This document shows, piece by piece, positions 32,499 to 41,914 of a stretch of 61,883 nucleotides of DNA. The stretch's first letter is position 1; each line of letters begins with the position of its first letter. The notes under the pieces were generated by a model, which did not search any database, was not told where the DNA came from, and saw only the letters and a list, made by a program, of their open reading frames with translations. Source of the DNA: a virus. The stretch covers positions 1 through 61,883 of the IMG/VR virus record IMGVR_UViG_3300044726_000045; one strand, written 5' to 3'. A program made the position numbers and the translations under genes.

Positions 32499-33908
32499 CT
32501 ATGCCTCCCTAATGCGAAGCCACAACACGGCTCTCGTCACCGTCGTCACCGTCACCACTTTGAACTGAATCGAGTCCCACTGGGCGACGTTTCTATTCCA
32601 CGTCGCTACTCCAGCCTCCCCGACTCCCGCTGCTTGGGCTGCGGCAAGCGTGATCGGGGCTGACGCACTGATTTTGTGCGTGGTCGGATCAGGGACCACT
32701 GGCACAGCTTGCGTCCCGGCGACCTTAGACACTTCCACGGATATATCGCCTGCGACATCAGCTTGAATGCTCCATCCGATAATCGTGCCTGCAAAATCGA
32801 CCTGAACCGAGCCTTTCACACCGGTCGTGCCGTCCAACGAGACGCCCACCTTCCGGACGTGTGGCAACTGCACATACCGGGCATCAGCCTGCGCCTGCGT
32901 CAAGGCATCGATCTGTAGGTCCGATGGGATGCCCTGTTGCAACGAGATATCGTCAATGAAGAAACCAATGGCTCCGTTGGTGTCCGTAATTCGCAATTGA
33001 TTGCACTGTGTACCCTGCGGCACCGCGAACTGCACCATCGGGATCACGACCATCTGGTACGACGCGACCTGTGCAGAATCAAACCCGTAGACACCAGTCG
33101 CCAGATTCAATCCAAGACCCTTGGCGGTACCACTGGCGTGCCACTGAAACTTCAGCGCCCTACTGCCCGTCCAGTTCGCCTTGGACTTGATGTAAAGCAC
33201 CAACGAATCGTAGTCGTTCGGGTCTACACCACCAGACGCCATCGCCGCTTGCAGATATGAATTCTTCGGAACCGCTGTGCCTTCCAAACACTTCGTACCA
33301 GTGCGTGGGTTGCTCGTACTACCGATAGTGAAGCCTGATCCTGAAGCGGTCCAGTCCCATTCCGTGGGTGACCCAGCTTGCTCCAGCCACAGGTTCGTTA
33401 CGGCGGCACCCACCGGGGCTGACGTGGCAGCAGACACCAAAATCACGCCGAGCTTTAATTGAGTGGCAGGATCAACATCGGGTTCGGCTGGCTGGGCGGC
33501 TGCGGTGCCTGCTACCACGACAACTGCGGCGGCTGCATTCACCGCGATTACATCGATACGGTCGAGACTCGCATCGGCTGCGGCCAATGACACGTTCTGC
33601 TGAATGCTGTGAATCAGGATGCCATTGATGTAATACGTGGCGGCTGCGATGGTAAAGTTGTAGGCCGAAATCCAGACGATAGCTCCACCACTCACCAGAA
33701 ATGAATTCTGGGCCACGGGTGTAGGTGGAATCTGCGAAGCAATCGCTATCACATCTGCGATGGTCGCTCCACCATCTACCAACTTACCGTCAGCCTGATA
33801 CACCGCAATCCGAGACAAGGCTCCCGGTAGGACTTCATCTTCACCTTCGCCACCACCTCCACCCACTGTGGGTGGCAGAGGCAACGTCATCACCAATCCA
33901 TTGCCCAT
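32499..33908 (-). CDS. Tail appendage or receptor-binding protein
   Basis: 469 residues. A Gly-rich N terminus is followed by a repetitive Ala/Val region and then a jelly-roll-like domain with LVLYIKSKANWTGSRALKFQ and FFIDDISLQQG, resembling carbohydrate-binding beta-sandwiches. Then ALTQAQADARYVQL, a common trimerisation or fibre linker motif (T-x-x-x-A-D-A-R-Y), and a final beta domain. Position next to the collagen-like fibre genes supports a tail role. Glycan binding is inferred. Confidence 0.65.
   Translation of the reverse strand: MGNGLVMTLPLPPTVGGGGGEGEDEVLPGALSRIAVYQADGKLVDGGATIADVIAIASQIPPTPVAQNSFLVSGGAIVWISAYNFTIAAATYYINGILIHSIQQNVSLAAADASLDRIDVIAVNAAAAVVVVAGTAAAQPAEPDVDPATQLKLGVILVSAATSAPVGAAVTNLWLEQAGSPTEWDWTASGSGFTIGSTSNPRTGTKCLEGTAVPKNSYLQAAMASGGVDPNDYDSLVLYIKSKANWTGSRALKFQWHASGTAKGLGLNLATGVYGFDSAQVASYQMVVIPMVQFAVPQGTQCNQLRITDTNGAIGFFIDDISLQQGIPSDLQIDALTQAQADARYVQLPHVRKVGVSLDGTTGVKGSVQVDFAGTIIGWSIQADVAGDISVEVSKVAGTQAVPVVPDPTTHKISASAPITLAAAQAAGVGEAGVATWNRNVAQWDSIQFKVVTVTTVTRAVLWLRIREA
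32991..33006. repeat. GCAAYYRRTTGC palindrome, copy 7
   Basis: Core GCAATTGATTGC inside the appendage gene, read as C-N-Q-L-R. Confidence 0.65.
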
Positions 33909-33915
33909 GGTCGCC

Positions 33916-34290
33916 TCAGAAGAATCTCGCGGTTACTTTGACTGCATTGGTCAGCGTCACCATCTTCAGCCGCACGAACTTGGCCACGATGTTCGTGGCT
34001 TCGATGCGACCCACAAACGCATCGTTCAAACCGGTTTCGAAGCTGGCCTTCGTCACGAAGTATGGGTCTTCATTCGTATCAGCCACCTGCAAATCCACCA
34101 TGATGGCTCCGGGATCTGCGGCAAACTTGAACTCGGCTGAGAAGCAATTCGGAAAATACTCATTCCGCTGCAACCCCACCGATGCACTGCACGACTCAGG
34201 GGCTGTCGTCACCACGTCCTCGTCATCCCAAACGAGTGCAGGACGACCGGCTTCCAAGGTCTGCGGCTGACTGGTCCCAAACACCGGCAT
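33916..34290 (-). CDS. Small structural protein, 124 aa
   Basis: Beta-rich with Asn/Thr content and no catalytic motif. It begins MPVFGTSQPQTLEAGRPALV and ends LTNAVKVTARFF. AGGAG precedes the start. It sits among the fibre genes and is probably a tail or appendage component. Confidence 0.55.
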   Translation of the reverse strand: MPVFGTSQPQTLEAGRPALVWDDEDVVTTAPESCSASVGLQRNEYFPNCFSAEFKFAADPGAIMVDLQVADTNEDPYFVTKASFETGLNDAFVGRIEATNIVAKFVRLKMVTLTNAVKVTARFF

Positions 34291-34298
34291 GATAACTC

Positions 34299-34610
34299 CT
34301 AGTCGATGACCGACGCGACATGCACTGCACGGTAGTCCAGTTCATCTTGCTTCGCCGTCATGACAATCGAATACTCGACGCTCTTCGGAAGCATCATGGT
34401 GTCGGCGGCAATGAACCATTCGTAATTGCCATCACTGCCTTCGACGTACACCATCGTCACATCAGTAAACATCGGTACGGGCTGTCCCTTCGGATCATGC
34501 AACGTCACCTTGACCGTGGCGGAATTCAAAAAGGTCGGTGGGGCATCCGTGGTCCGCAGGCCGACCATCGTCACCACCTGATCGTTACCGCGTCTCAGCG
34601 TGACTCTCAT
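34299..34610 (-). CDS. Small Ig-like structural protein, 103 aa
   Basis: Pattern ATVKVTLHDPKGQPVPMFTD and SDGNYEWFIAADTMM looks like an immunoglobulin-like or baseplate accessory beta-sandwich. It overlaps the Cys-rich gene by 4 bases. The role is inferred from neighbours. Confidence 0.55.
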   Translation of the reverse strand: MRVTLRRGNDQVVTMVGLRTTDAPPTFLNSATVKVTLHDPKGQPVPMFTDVTMVYVEGSDGNYEWFIAADTMMLPKSVEYSIVMTAKQDELDYRAVHVASVID

Positions 34611-35089
34611 GATTGGCTCCTACACGCACACGTCAACACCTCAGCCACCATTCTGGTTCTGACAGAGACGCCAGCCGTCACCCTCGGATTTGTGCAACCA
34701 ATTGCACTAGACCCGAGATACTTTACCGTCACCTCGGCTATAACCTTTGGAGTTACTTCTTCCACCGCATCCTCCGGATAACTGACAGCGACACACTCAC
34801 TTGTGACCAGACTGCGGCACTCGATGGTCTCACATTCAATGGCCTGACGCACTTCAATTCCACACTCCATCACCAGCGAATCTACTGATGGTGGGATGGG
34901 TGACTGCCACACTTCTACTCCACAGGACTCCACTCTGGGCCGACAACTAACCTCGGCTGTCACACTACATCGTGACCTGACCTCGCTTGTGACACACGTA
35001 CCGGGCGGTATGACACCCGGTGGTTCGACCGGGACTTCGACTAAATAGGCATAGAGCGCCGGATACAGAATGCCAACGACATTGACCAT
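34607..35089 (-). CDS. Cys-rich beta-repeat protein, 160 aa
   Basis: Has more than ten Cys residues in short Val/Glu-rich repeats, such as TAEVSCRPRVESCGVEVWQ and ECGIEVRQ-like units. The repeats suggest a disulphide- or metal-stabilised beta-solenoid, unusual for a cytoplasmic phage protein. It lies between fibre genes, so a surface-exposed virion protein is possible. It starts MVNVVGILYPALYAYLVEVP, which could be a membrane or hydrophobic anchor. Confidence 0.55.
   Translation of the reverse strand: MVNVVGILYPALYAYLVEVPVEPPGVIPPGTCVTSEVRSRCSVTAEVSCRPRVESCGVEVWQSPIPPSVDSLVMECGIEVRQAIECETIECRSLVTSECVAVSYPEDAVEEVTPKVIAEVTVKYLGSSAIGCTNPRVTAGVSVRTRMVAEVLTCACRSQS
34692..34707. repeat. GCAAYYRRTTGC palindrome, copy 8
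   Basis: Core GCAACCAATTGC inside the Cys-rich gene, read as I-G-C-T-N. Confidence 0.65.
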
Positions 35090-35092
35090 GGC

Positions 35093-35269
35093 TCACTTCA
35101 CCGCGACGAGCTTCCTCTCCAGAAAACTCGCCAGTACCTTCATACACGCTGGACAGATATCCACTCTCTGAGAATGCCACCCATCCGGCTGCGACACCGG
35201 CACTGGCCATTGCTGGAGCTTGTCCGGTGGAACTTCATCACCACAGCGATCACAGTATGTTTTTGTCAT
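35093..35269 (-). CDS. Short zinc-ribbon protein, 58 aa
   Basis: Found by eye. ATG at 35267-35269 overlaps the fibre gene stop as ATGA; TGA at 35093-35095. C-D-R-C-G-D near the start and C-P-A-C-M later make a four-Cys zinc ribbon. It ends FLERKLVAVK. It is coupled to the collagen-like fibre gene. The function is unknown. Confidence 0.65.
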   Translation of the reverse strand: MTKTYCDRCGDEVPPDKLQQWPVPVSQPDGWHSQRVDICPACMKVLASFLERKLVAVK

Positions 35270-36306
35270 GCGATTTCAAACTGGCCCCACATATTGAGTT
35301 CGTCGGTGTTTGCCATCGCGTAGGGGGTGGTGCCGCTCCAGAGGCCCAGCTTTGCGACCGTGGCCTGATGGTAGAACACCGTGAACCTGTTGGCGTTGTC
35401 GATGCGGCCCATGCCGCGATAGGCCGCTGCGCCATCGCTTGCGTCGGAACCATGCGCGTCGATCATCGTGCCACCAGCTTGATTCATTGTGAGCGGGAGC
35501 GAGAACTGGAAGGCTCCGGTGCCGAAGGTGGTGGTTGACCCGCAATACAACCGGACGCGAACGAGGCAGAAGGGGCCAATCGGCAGGTAGCGCCCGATAA
35601 GCGCTCCGTTCCCAATGACCGGCTGCGTGCCGGTCGTGGTCCAGACCGGGGTGTAGCTGAGCCACGGCATCCCGTAGACATAGCCAGTGAGGTAAATGCC
35701 GGTGTTGCTCCAAAGGCCGTAGCTTGGGTGTGAGCCGAGATACCACGTCCCTTGAGCGACCCCCGGCGTATCGGCGCGACCGGGGTAGACAAAGCCATTC
35801 GGCTGGACGATCCCGGTGTTGAGCAGGTCTTTACAGCGAAAATTTGCATATAGCGTCTGATCCGCAAGAACGGATTCAAGTAAGGCTCCATTTGGCCGTA
35901 GCCCCGGTGACGCAGCGGTCTTGCCGCCAAATTGCAACACCTTCGCAGCTTCCCAATACGAGAGCGTCGAATTCCTGATCAGCTTGCCGGTCGTGCTGTT
36001 GAAGGTCGGGATCGCTTCATCGACAGCACCCGCAGGGCCAACCACATCGCCGCCACTACTCGTGCCCGGTATACCTTGCGGACCCTGAATACCTTGAATA
36101 CCTTGCGGACCCTGCGGACCTTCGGGGCCAATCGGACCTTCCGGACCTGTCTCACCCTGAATACCCTGAATTCCCTGCGGCCCAATCGGACCTTCGGGGC
36201 CTGCGGGACCAACTGGACCTTCAGGCCCCTGTGGACCGACTGGACCTTCGGTCTTCACATTCCAAATCGGCACCCATTCAGTTGTTGCGGGATCGGGACT
36301 CGCCAT
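35266..36306 (-). CDS. Collagen-like tail fibre, 346 aa
   Basis: Residues about 20-83 are Gly-x-Y triplets (GPVGPQGPEGPVGP), a trimeric collagen-like shaft. The rest is beta-rich with SLPLTMNQ and FTVFYHQAT elements, like fibre-tip domains that bind receptors. The Pro- and Gly-rich shaft mirrors that of the neighbouring 926-residue fibre. No chaperone domain is seen. Confidence 0.8.
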   Translation of the reverse strand: MASPDPATTEWVPIWNVKTEGPVGPQGPEGPVGPAGPEGPIGPQGIQGIQGETGPEGPIGPEGPQGPQGIQGIQGPQGIPGTSSGGDVVGPAGAVDEAIPTFNSTTGKLIRNSTLSYWEAAKVLQFGGKTAASPGLRPNGALLESVLADQTLYANFRCKDLLNTGIVQPNGFVYPGRADTPGVAQGTWYLGSHPSYGLWSNTGIYLTGYVYGMPWLSYTPVWTTTGTQPVIGNGALIGRYLPIGPFCLVRVRLYCGSTTTFGTGAFQFSLPLTMNQAGGTMIDAHGSDASDGAAAYRGMGRIDNANRFTVFYHQATVAKLGLWSGTTPYAMANTDELNMWGQFEIA

Positions 36307-36308
36307 CT

Positions 36309-39089
36309 CTAGGTCGCCTTAATGATGAACTGCACCGTGCAATACGCCGGGGTGGCTCCATCCGTCGCCGTAATCGGTGCTGTTGCGGTCGCACCTGAAA
36401 TCGCCGGGGCTGTAGCTGCCGTCGCACCACTCATCGCGGACTGTGCAGCAGCAGTTGTCCCGGTCAATCCCGGTGCTGCGGCTCCTGTGTTACCGCTTAC
36501 TCCCGGTGCTGCGGCTCCGCTGCTTCCCGTCACATCAGGAGCCACAGCGGCGGTCGCTCCAGTCAGTGTATGACTATGAGCACCATTCGTATCGGTCTTA
36601 ATCGAACCAGAACTATTCGCTGACGTACCAGTCACGCCGCCACTTCCACTGAACGAGTGGACGTGTGCAGGCGCAGAATAGTAAATCGTCATCGGGTTCT
36701 GGCCGACAATCGGGAACGTAGCATCCTCCGAATAACTACCGGAATGTGCGCCTGTATTCCCACTGATGCTGGCGGAAAACGACCCCGGACCATGCGAGTG
36801 GGCAGGCATGTAATGTTCATGATTGCCCGTCGAGTTCGTCGCAAACGTCCCGGCTCCGTGTGTATGCGAAGCCGCAGAGTACGAACCGGAGTCATGCGTG
36901 TGACTCGCTACGGCCAAGCCGCTTCCATCGTGCGTGTGACTCGCTACTGCCAGCGTGCCGACACCATGCGTATGGCTGGCGGCGGCAATGGTGCCGACAT
37001 CATGACTGTGGCTGGCAACAGCTAAGGTACCGACGCCATGACTGTGCGCCGGAACATTGTGCGTGTGACTGATCGCTCCACCCGTCTCACCGAGCACCGA
37101 CCCGACACCTGATACCGCTTTACCGAGTGGGAATCTCTGTTGCAAGTTCGGGACGTTGAACGTGGTCGAACCATCGCCTGCACCGTAGTTCGTCCCGATC
37201 ACCGCGAACAATGCGGCGAAAGCCACACGATCCAATGGCTGACCCTGACACAACTCCCATCCACCCGGAGCCACATCTGCCGCCCACATGACCAACGCGC
37301 CGATAGGCACCGCGCCTGTCGGACCTACTGGACCCGGTATACCTTGTGGCCCTGTGTCACCTTGCGGACCCTCTGGACCTTCAGGCCCCGGATCACCTTG
37401 CGGTCCCGGTGGCCCCGGTGGTCCTGTTACACTAACGATGCCAGTTCCCGGCCATGGTTCCGGTGGCTCATTCGTCTCACGCACACAGACATACGCCACA
37501 CCATCGGTACCGACGACAATATCGCCGTCTTTGTATGTGCCGGGGACGTAATCTCCAAGGTATTCAAGATCAGTCGAGCCACCTCCAGCACCACCCGCTG
37601 AATTCAAAACCTTATCAACCAGCGTCAAGCCAGTGCCCAACGTAATTTCTTCTGCAACTCCGAATCCGCTGTTCGAACCTCTGCCAAGCAACTTGTTAGC
37701 GGCAATTGATGGCATCGTGCCCGTGGCACCCGTTGGGCCTTGCACACCTTGCACACCCTGTGGACCCTGCGTGCCCGTGTCACCCTTGATACCCTGAGCA
37801 CCGGCTGGACCTGATGGCCCTTGTGGTCCGAGTGGCCCTTGTGGGCCTTGTGGCCCTTCTGGGCCTGTTGGACCCGTAGACCCGGCTGGACCGGTCGCTC
37901 CGGTGTCTCCGGTCGGTCCTGTGTCTCCCTGCGGCCCTTGTGGGCCTGCCGGTCCCTGAGCACCCGTCACACCGACTGGACCTTCGACACCCTGCGGTCC
38001 CTGATCACCCTGCGGACCCATCGGCCCTTCCGGACCATCGGCACCCACTGGACCGGGTGGACCGACTAGCCCTTCTGGGCCTTCCGGACCTATCGGACCC
38101 GGATCACCCTGTGGACCCACTGGACCTGTGGCTCCTGTCGGTCCTGCGGGACCGGGGGCACCCTGAATCTTGCCTGCATCAATCCACGTCTGCGTGTCTT
38201 CATCCCAGACCCACAGATGCCCGGTATCAGCGGCTATCCATCCATCCCCAGCTTCTCCAACCGGTGGCAATTGTTCTGACGACGGCACACTACCTTTGAT
38301 AGCGATGCCAGTGCCGGGATCACCCTTCGGACCTTCCGGCCCTTCTGGTCCTATCGGCCCCTCTGGACCCGCTACGCCCTGCACACCTTGCGGACCCTCT
38401 GGACCTGTCGGGCCTGCGACTCCAATCTCTCCTGCGGCCCCCTGAACGCCCTGCGGTCCCTGTGGGCCTGCCGGTCCCGTGGCACCGGGTATCCCCTGTA
38501 CGCCCTGTGGTCCTTCTGAACCCGGCACCCCCTGAATACCCTGTTCACCCTGTGGTCCTGCTGGACCAATCGGTCCCTCGATACCTTGGATGCCCTGTGG
38601 ACCCTCTGGACCGACATCTCCAGTCGGTCCTTCAGGCCCCACTGGGCCAACTTCACCTTGTTCACCTTGTGGTCCCGGTGGGCCTTCGGCACCTCCAGTG
38701 GGTACCTGTGCCCACTCCTTCAAACCATTCAGGTATTCATCAGGATTCCCAGACGGTGCAATCCACAAATCGTGTATCGTCTTCTCGGTAATTGTGGCGG
38801 CAATCAGGAAGCCTGCCGTGATGGCAACAGGCCCTGTGCCTTCTTGACGGCGAAGCACCGTCAGCACATCACCCACGATGGTGACGACTCTAACGACTTC
38901 CGCATTGGTCGGATCAGGTAGGACGTTCTTCGGGTAGGCCGACGCCATGAACGGCGGCTCTGGTAGCCGAACGCCATGGCCCGGTGGCACCGCCAGTGTA
39001 TCCCCAGATTCTGGGGGAACTGGAGCTACGGCAACCGTCGTTACGGCAAAATTCTTGAACTTGTCCAGCAGAACTGCCACGACGGGCAC
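36309..39089 (-). CDS. Large collagen-like tail fibre with collar domain
   Basis: 926 residues from a GTG start. Two collagen-like blocks (about 135-455 and 560-605) flank a beta region. A phage tail collar domain follows ([20 protein letters not shown] and [16 protein letters not shown]). Next come about eight repeats with S-H-x-H ([12 protein letters not shown]), like the iron-binding H-x-H needle of T4 gp37-type fibres. Then come repeats of TGATAAVAP type. The gene probably encodes the main receptor-binding fibre. Start choice is uncertain because no strong ribosome binding site is present. Confidence 0.85.
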   Translation of the reverse strand: MPVVAVLLDKFKNFAVTTVAVAPVPPESGDTLAVPPGHGVRLPEPPFMASAYPKNVLPDPTNAEVVRVVTIVGDVLTVLRRQEGTGPVAITAGFLIAATITEKTIHDLWIAPSGNPDEYLNGLKEWAQVPTGGAEGPPGPQGEQGEVGPVGPEGPTGDVGPEGPQGIQGIEGPIGPAGPQGEQGIQGVPGSEGPQGVQGIPGATGPAGPQGPQGVQGAAGEIGVAGPTGPEGPQGVQGVAGPEGPIGPEGPEGPKGDPGTGIAIKGSVPSSEQLPPVGEAGDGWIAADTGHLWVWDEDTQTWIDAGKIQGAPGPAGPTGATGPVGPQGDPGPIGPEGPEGLVGPPGPVGADGPEGPMGPQGDQGPQGVEGPVGVTGAQGPAGPQGPQGDTGPTGDTGATGPAGSTGPTGPEGPQGPQGPLGPQGPSGPAGAQGIKGDTGTQGPQGVQGVQGPTGATGTMPSIAANKLLGRGSNSGFGVAEEITLGTGLTLVDKVLNSAGGAGGGSTDLEYLGDYVPGTYKDGDIVVGTDGVAYVCVRETNEPPEPWPGTGIVSVTGPPGPPGPQGDPGPEGPEGPQGDTGPQGIPGPVGPTGAVPIGALVMWAADVAPGGWELCQGQPLDRVAFAALFAVIGTNYGAGDGSTTFNVPNLQQRFPLGKAVSGVGSVLGETGGAISHTHNVPAHSHGVGTLAVASHSHDVGTIAAASHTHGVGTLAVASHTHDGSGLAVASHTHDSGSYSAASHTHGAGTFATNSTGNHEHYMPAHSHGPGSFSASISGNTGAHSGSYSEDATFPIVGQNPMTIYYSAPAHVHSFSGSGGVTGTSANSSGSIKTDTNGAHSHTLTGATAAVAPDVTGSSGAAAPGVSGNTGAAAPGLTGTTAAAQSAMSGATAATAPAISGATATAPITATDGATPAYCTVQFIIKAT

Positions 39090-39098
39090 CAGTATACG

Positions 39099-39293
39099 TC
39101 ACCGTCTACCGACATGCCACCACTTACAGTACGGACAAGGATATGTATTTAGTCGATCTTCATCTTTGACGCCTGACGACCGCTTTAACGCCCGTAAATG
39201 GGCTTTGGCTGCGCCTTCAGAACGCCATTTCTGCTTCCGCCAACACCGTGGAAGAAACACTCCATCCAGACGCGCAATTTCACCGAGCTTCAT
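39099..39293 (-). CDS. Small zinc protein, 64 aa
   Basis: The start is at 39293 with GGAGGG upstream and palindrome copy 9 directly before that. It is basic and helical, with a C terminus YPCPYCKWWHVGRR that gives a C-x-x-C-x3-H knuckle. The function is unknown. Confidence 0.6.
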   Translation of the reverse strand: MKLGEIARLDGVFLPRCWRKQKWRSEGAAKAHLRALKRSSGVKDEDRLNTYPCPYCKWWHVGRR

Positions 39294-39305
39294 GTCATCC
39301 CTCCA

Positions 39306-39321
39306 TGGCAATCAATTGCAA
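39306..39321. repeat. GCAAYYRRTTGC palindrome, copy 9
   Basis: Core GCAATCAATTGC, immediately upstream of the GGAGGG ribosome binding site of the gene starting at 39293. Confidence 0.75.
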
Positions 39322-39324
39322 TTT

Positions 39325-39471
39325 CTACTGGTGGTCTTCGCTGCGAGTCGCCCCCGTTCGGTAAACGTGATCGTTCATCCACGTGTCAGACATGTAGTCC
39401 GACGCATCGAGCAACGGCTCACCCCACCATCGATCCTTGACCCACCGCTTGAGCCGACGCCACCACATCAT
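39325..39471 (-). CDS. Small Trp-rich protein, 48 aa
   Basis: The start is at 39471, overlapping the upstream TGA as ATGA. The product begins MMWWRRLKRWVKDRWWGEPL, an amphipathic basic-aromatic helix that could sit on membranes or nucleic acid. It is similar in character to the product at 45422-45607. The function is unknown. Confidence 0.5.
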   Translation of the reverse strand: MMWWRRLKRWVKDRWWGEPLLDASDYMSDTWMNDHVYRTGATRSEDHQ

Positions 39472-39716
39472 GATGCACTCAGCAGTTCCTTGACCTCGGC
39501 CAGCCGCTTCTTGTCTTCCCGTGTCATCGTGCCCACGATGAAGTGGCGAGTCAGTCGAAGTTCTTCTTTCTGCAACCACTTCCGCTCTTTGCTGGAAATC
39601 GGTCGCACCTTCAGACACGAAACCGGTGGTGCCTGCGACTGGTCCATCTGGCAGTCATGTGTCCGACAATACCATGCGCGAGTCGGCCCTGAGACAACAA
39701 TCTCACACCCGTCCAT
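39468..39716 (-). CDS. Hypothetical protein, 82 aa
   Basis: Starts MDGCEIVVSGPTRAWYCRTH with a few Cys/His residues, then a basic helical tail (KKRLAEVKELLSAS). GGAGG precedes the ATG. No family is recognised. Confidence 0.55.
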   Translation of the reverse strand: MDGCEIVVSGPTRAWYCRTHDCQMDQSQAPPVSCLKVRPISSKERKWLQKEELRLTRHFIVGTMTREDKKRLAEVKELLSAS

Positions 39717-39739
39717 CTGACCTCCACACGACTTACTTC

Positions 39740-40417
39740 TCAGTCTTCAAAGGCTTTCTTGAACTTCTCGACCTTCGCCTTCAACAGACGATTTTCCTCA
39801 ACCGTAGCAATCAAGAACTCCCGCATGTCGGTCAATTCCTTGATCATAGTGTCGAGCATCTCGACCGACACATCAAGTTTATTCCGTGCGGAACGAGGAA
39901 CAGCCGTGACCCCGCTGGTCTTCCGTCGCTGAACGGCCACGAACTGAGTCAGCGACCCAAACGTCGTCTTGATCTTCCGCTCATTGCAAATACGCTCCAA
40001 CGCCCGAGCGTTCTCTGCGTTAGACCGATTCCAATCAATCAACGGGATCAGTTCGGCCAGTTTACCCTTGGTCTGCGTTTCCTGCACATCATCAGGCGTG
40101 ACTCGTGCCACTCCGTTCTGGAAGAACGTCTTCAGCAGATCATACACCGCCTGATTCGACTTGCGCGTGAGATACGGAATCTTATTCTGCTTACAGAACG
40201 TCACCACCCACGCATTATGAAACGCCGGGATGTCGTCCGTCATGATGATCGCCTTGCACGACGTTCGATCCACTTGGAGCTTCAAATCTGTGGCTGGTAC
40301 TTCGCTCGTCTTGATGAACTTGACCTGTGGGTTGACGGCAAACTCCTTGACGAAACCGGTCGCACCATGCAGTACGACGCACGTTCCACCATGAGTCAAA
40401 TCAACAGACTCATTCAT
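39740..40417 (-). CDS. DUF2325-like and coiled-coil protein, 225 aa
   Basis: The N-terminal 100 residues contain TSCKAIIMTDDIPAFHNAWV and KQNKIPYLTRKSNQAV, resembling the Rossmann-like DUF2325 pattern (A-x-I-x-T-x-x-x-x-H then a K-x-K-I-P). The C-terminal 50 residues form a leucine-zipper coiled coil (MLDTMIKELTDMREFLI). It is co-transcribed with the 275-residue protein upstream. The function is unknown. Confidence 0.6.
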   Translation of the reverse strand: MNESVDLTHGGTCVVLHGATGFVKEFAVNPQVKFIKTSEVPATDLKLQVDRTSCKAIIMTDDIPAFHNAWVVTFCKQNKIPYLTRKSNQAVYDLLKTFFQNGVARVTPDDVQETQTKGKLAELIPLIDWNRSNAENARALERICNERKIKTTFGSLTQFVAVQRRKTSGVTAVPRSARNKLDVSVEMLDTMIKELTDMREFLIATVEENRLLKAKVEKFKKAFED

Positions 40418-40435
40418 GTCATCTCCTAACTAACG

Positions 40436-41263
40436 TCACTTCGACAACTGTTTCCCGCACGACTGGCAGACCGTGTAGCCCTGAATGACTTGCGTGCTGG
40501 CTGATGGCTTCTCGCAGAAGAAGCAGACCACCAACGGTTCCTGCACCGGCTCCTGTGCCGACTCCCCGACCTCGGTGGTGACCACCTCACTGGCCACCAC
40601 ACCCGCCGCCAACTCCGACTTCGCCGCCGCCAGCTTCCACTCGGTCTTGAGACCGTAGTGGTCCGCGCACACCGGGCCGAATCCCGCCGCCAACGACTTC
40701 TCGTCGGTCAGGCCCTTGTTGCAGAAGCAGCAGTGACCCGTCAGCTTGCCGTGCTCCTTGGCCACCCGTGCGGGTTGGGCCGAGAACTTCGTCAGGAGCA
40801 CCGTCAGGGCCTCCAGCATCTCGGGGCTGGTCTTGAAGGACGGCGTCCAGACGCCCTCGGGACTCACGCGACCGTAGAAGGCGCGATTGGGGTACTGACC
40901 CTCGCCCATGACGTTGATAGAGCCTGCGGCCTTGGACGCCGCCCCAGCCACCGCCAACGTGACCGGCTTGCCGAGACAGAGCAGAGTGATCTTCGGGAAC
41001 TTGAGATGGGCCTTCGCCTTGGCGAAGAGCGCGATGACGCCTTCGAACGACCCGACTTCCACCGCCGCAGGCGATGACGCCACCACGAGGAAGGCCGGGG
41101 TCGTCGCACGCTCAAGCAGCTTGCCGATCCACGGCTCCTGCTTGGGCGAGAGCTTCTTGTATTTCTTGAACGACGCGATGAGGCTGATGGCGAAATCCTG
41201 ATCGTTGGCCTTCAGCTTCGGCAGGGCGTTTTGCAACTGGGCGACTTGTTCTTGAAGGTTCAT
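40436..41263 (-). CDS. DUF6011-like zinc protein, 275 aa
   Basis: AISLIASFKKYKKLSPKQEPW near the N terminus is a common phage helix-turn segment. Then GHCCFCNKGLTDEKSLAAGF followed by GPVC is the DUF6011-type Cys motif (G-x-C-x-x-C-x-x-x-L-T-D-x-x-S-x-x-x-G-x-G-P-x-C). A second zinc ribbon (CFFCEKP...CQSCGK) is at the C terminus. It has its own promoter and CAAGGAGTGGG leader. Such proteins appear near replication genes in many phages; single-strand DNA or RNA handling is a guess. Confidence 0.6.
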   Translation of the reverse strand: MNLQEQVAQLQNALPKLKANDQDFAISLIASFKKYKKLSPKQEPWIGKLLERATTPAFLVVASSPAAVEVGSFEGVIALFAKAKAHLKFPKITLLCLGKPVTLAVAGAASKAAGSINVMGEGQYPNRAFYGRVSPEGVWTPSFKTSPEMLEALTVLLTKFSAQPARVAKEHGKLTGHCCFCNKGLTDEKSLAAGFGPVCADHYGLKTEWKLAAAKSELAAGVVASEVVTTEVGESAQEPVQEPLVVCFFCEKPSASTQVIQGYTVCQSCGKQLSK

Positions 41264-41302
41264 GTGGTTCCCACTCCTTGGGGGTTGAAATCGACTCCCT
41301 AT

Positions 41303-41331
41303 ATACTACCAAAGGCCGGGGCATTTGTCAA
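41303..41331 (-). promoter_or_regulatory. Sigma-70 promoter
   Basis: TTGACA (41326-41331), 17 bp, TAGTAT (41303-41308). It drives the DUF6011-like gene. Confidence 0.85.
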
Positions 41332-41340
41332 TAGGGCCTT

Positions 41341-41553
41341 TTACCCCTTATGGGCGTAAAAGATTTCAACATCGGCACCGTCCGGAGACGCTTGGTCTGC
41401 CGCGTCATGAAGCCGCTTTAATGCCGCTCGTTTTTGTGCGGGTATCCATGTCTCAGATGGCGTAATCACCGCTGTGAACACCAACTTCGACTGACCCTTC
41501 CACGTCAGCCACCCATCTGGCGTCCGAATCCACCCCTTCTTCCTCTTCACCAT
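41341..41553 (-). CDS. Hypothetical protein, 70 aa
   Basis: Starts MVKRKKGWIRTPDGWLTWKG with beta strands and a helix (AQKRAALKRLHDAADQA). AGGAGG precedes the ATG. It follows the RapZ-like gene by 9 bases. The function is unknown. Confidence 0.55.
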   Translation of the reverse strand: MVKRKKGWIRTPDGWLTWKGQSKLVFTAVITPSETWIPAQKRAALKRLHDAADQASPDGADVEIFYAHKG

Positions 41554-41562
41554 TACACCCTC

Positions 41563-41907
41563 CTACGGTTTCAAGATGTCTCGATGCTCCACGGGCACCC
41601 CTAATTCCTGCCCCAGACGCTCCACAAGGAATACAGACCGATGATGGCCCCCAGTGCAACCGATCCACGCCTCCTCGACCCCCGGAGTCGCTACGGCCTG
41701 CTTCAGATACTCGTACTTGGCGGCAAAGTTCGGGGTCTTCATCACGTCGGCCTGCACCTCGGGATCGGTGCCTACCTTGTAGCGTAGTGCCCGGTTGTGA
41801 AACGGGTTCCGGAACACCTGACGGATGTCCACCACCAACAGGCCACAGCCTGTGGTCGGAATGTCATCGTGCTTGAATCCGAAACTGACCAGCTTCTTCA
41901 ACGCCAT
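41563..41907 (-). CDS. Stand-alone RapZ C-terminal-domain protein
   Basis: 114 residues. VSFGFKHDDIP, VDIRQVFRNPFH, then WIGCTGGHHRSVFLVERLG (83-99) match the C-terminal domain of RapZ (YvcJ), where G-C-T-G-G-x-H-R-S-V binds a phosphosugar or RNA. Full RapZ also has an N-terminal P-loop kinase domain, which is absent here. In E. coli RapZ this C-terminal part binds sRNAs GlmY/GlmZ. A phage copy could tamper with host sRNA or cell-wall sugar signalling. Start choice: ATG at 41907, since an upstream GTG has no better site. Confidence 0.75.
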   Translation of the reverse strand: MALKKLVSFGFKHDDIPTTGCGLLVVDIRQVFRNPFHNRALRYKVGTDPEVQADVMKTPNFAAKYEYLKQAVATPGVEEAWIGCTGGHHRSVFLVERLGQELGVPVEHRDILKP

Positions 41908-41914
41908 CACACCC

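Noticed and set aside
36309-39089. Plus-strand frames in the collagen-like region
   Set aside because: They are mirror images of Gly-Pro repeats and contain G-P-x runs only because of GC-rich triplets.
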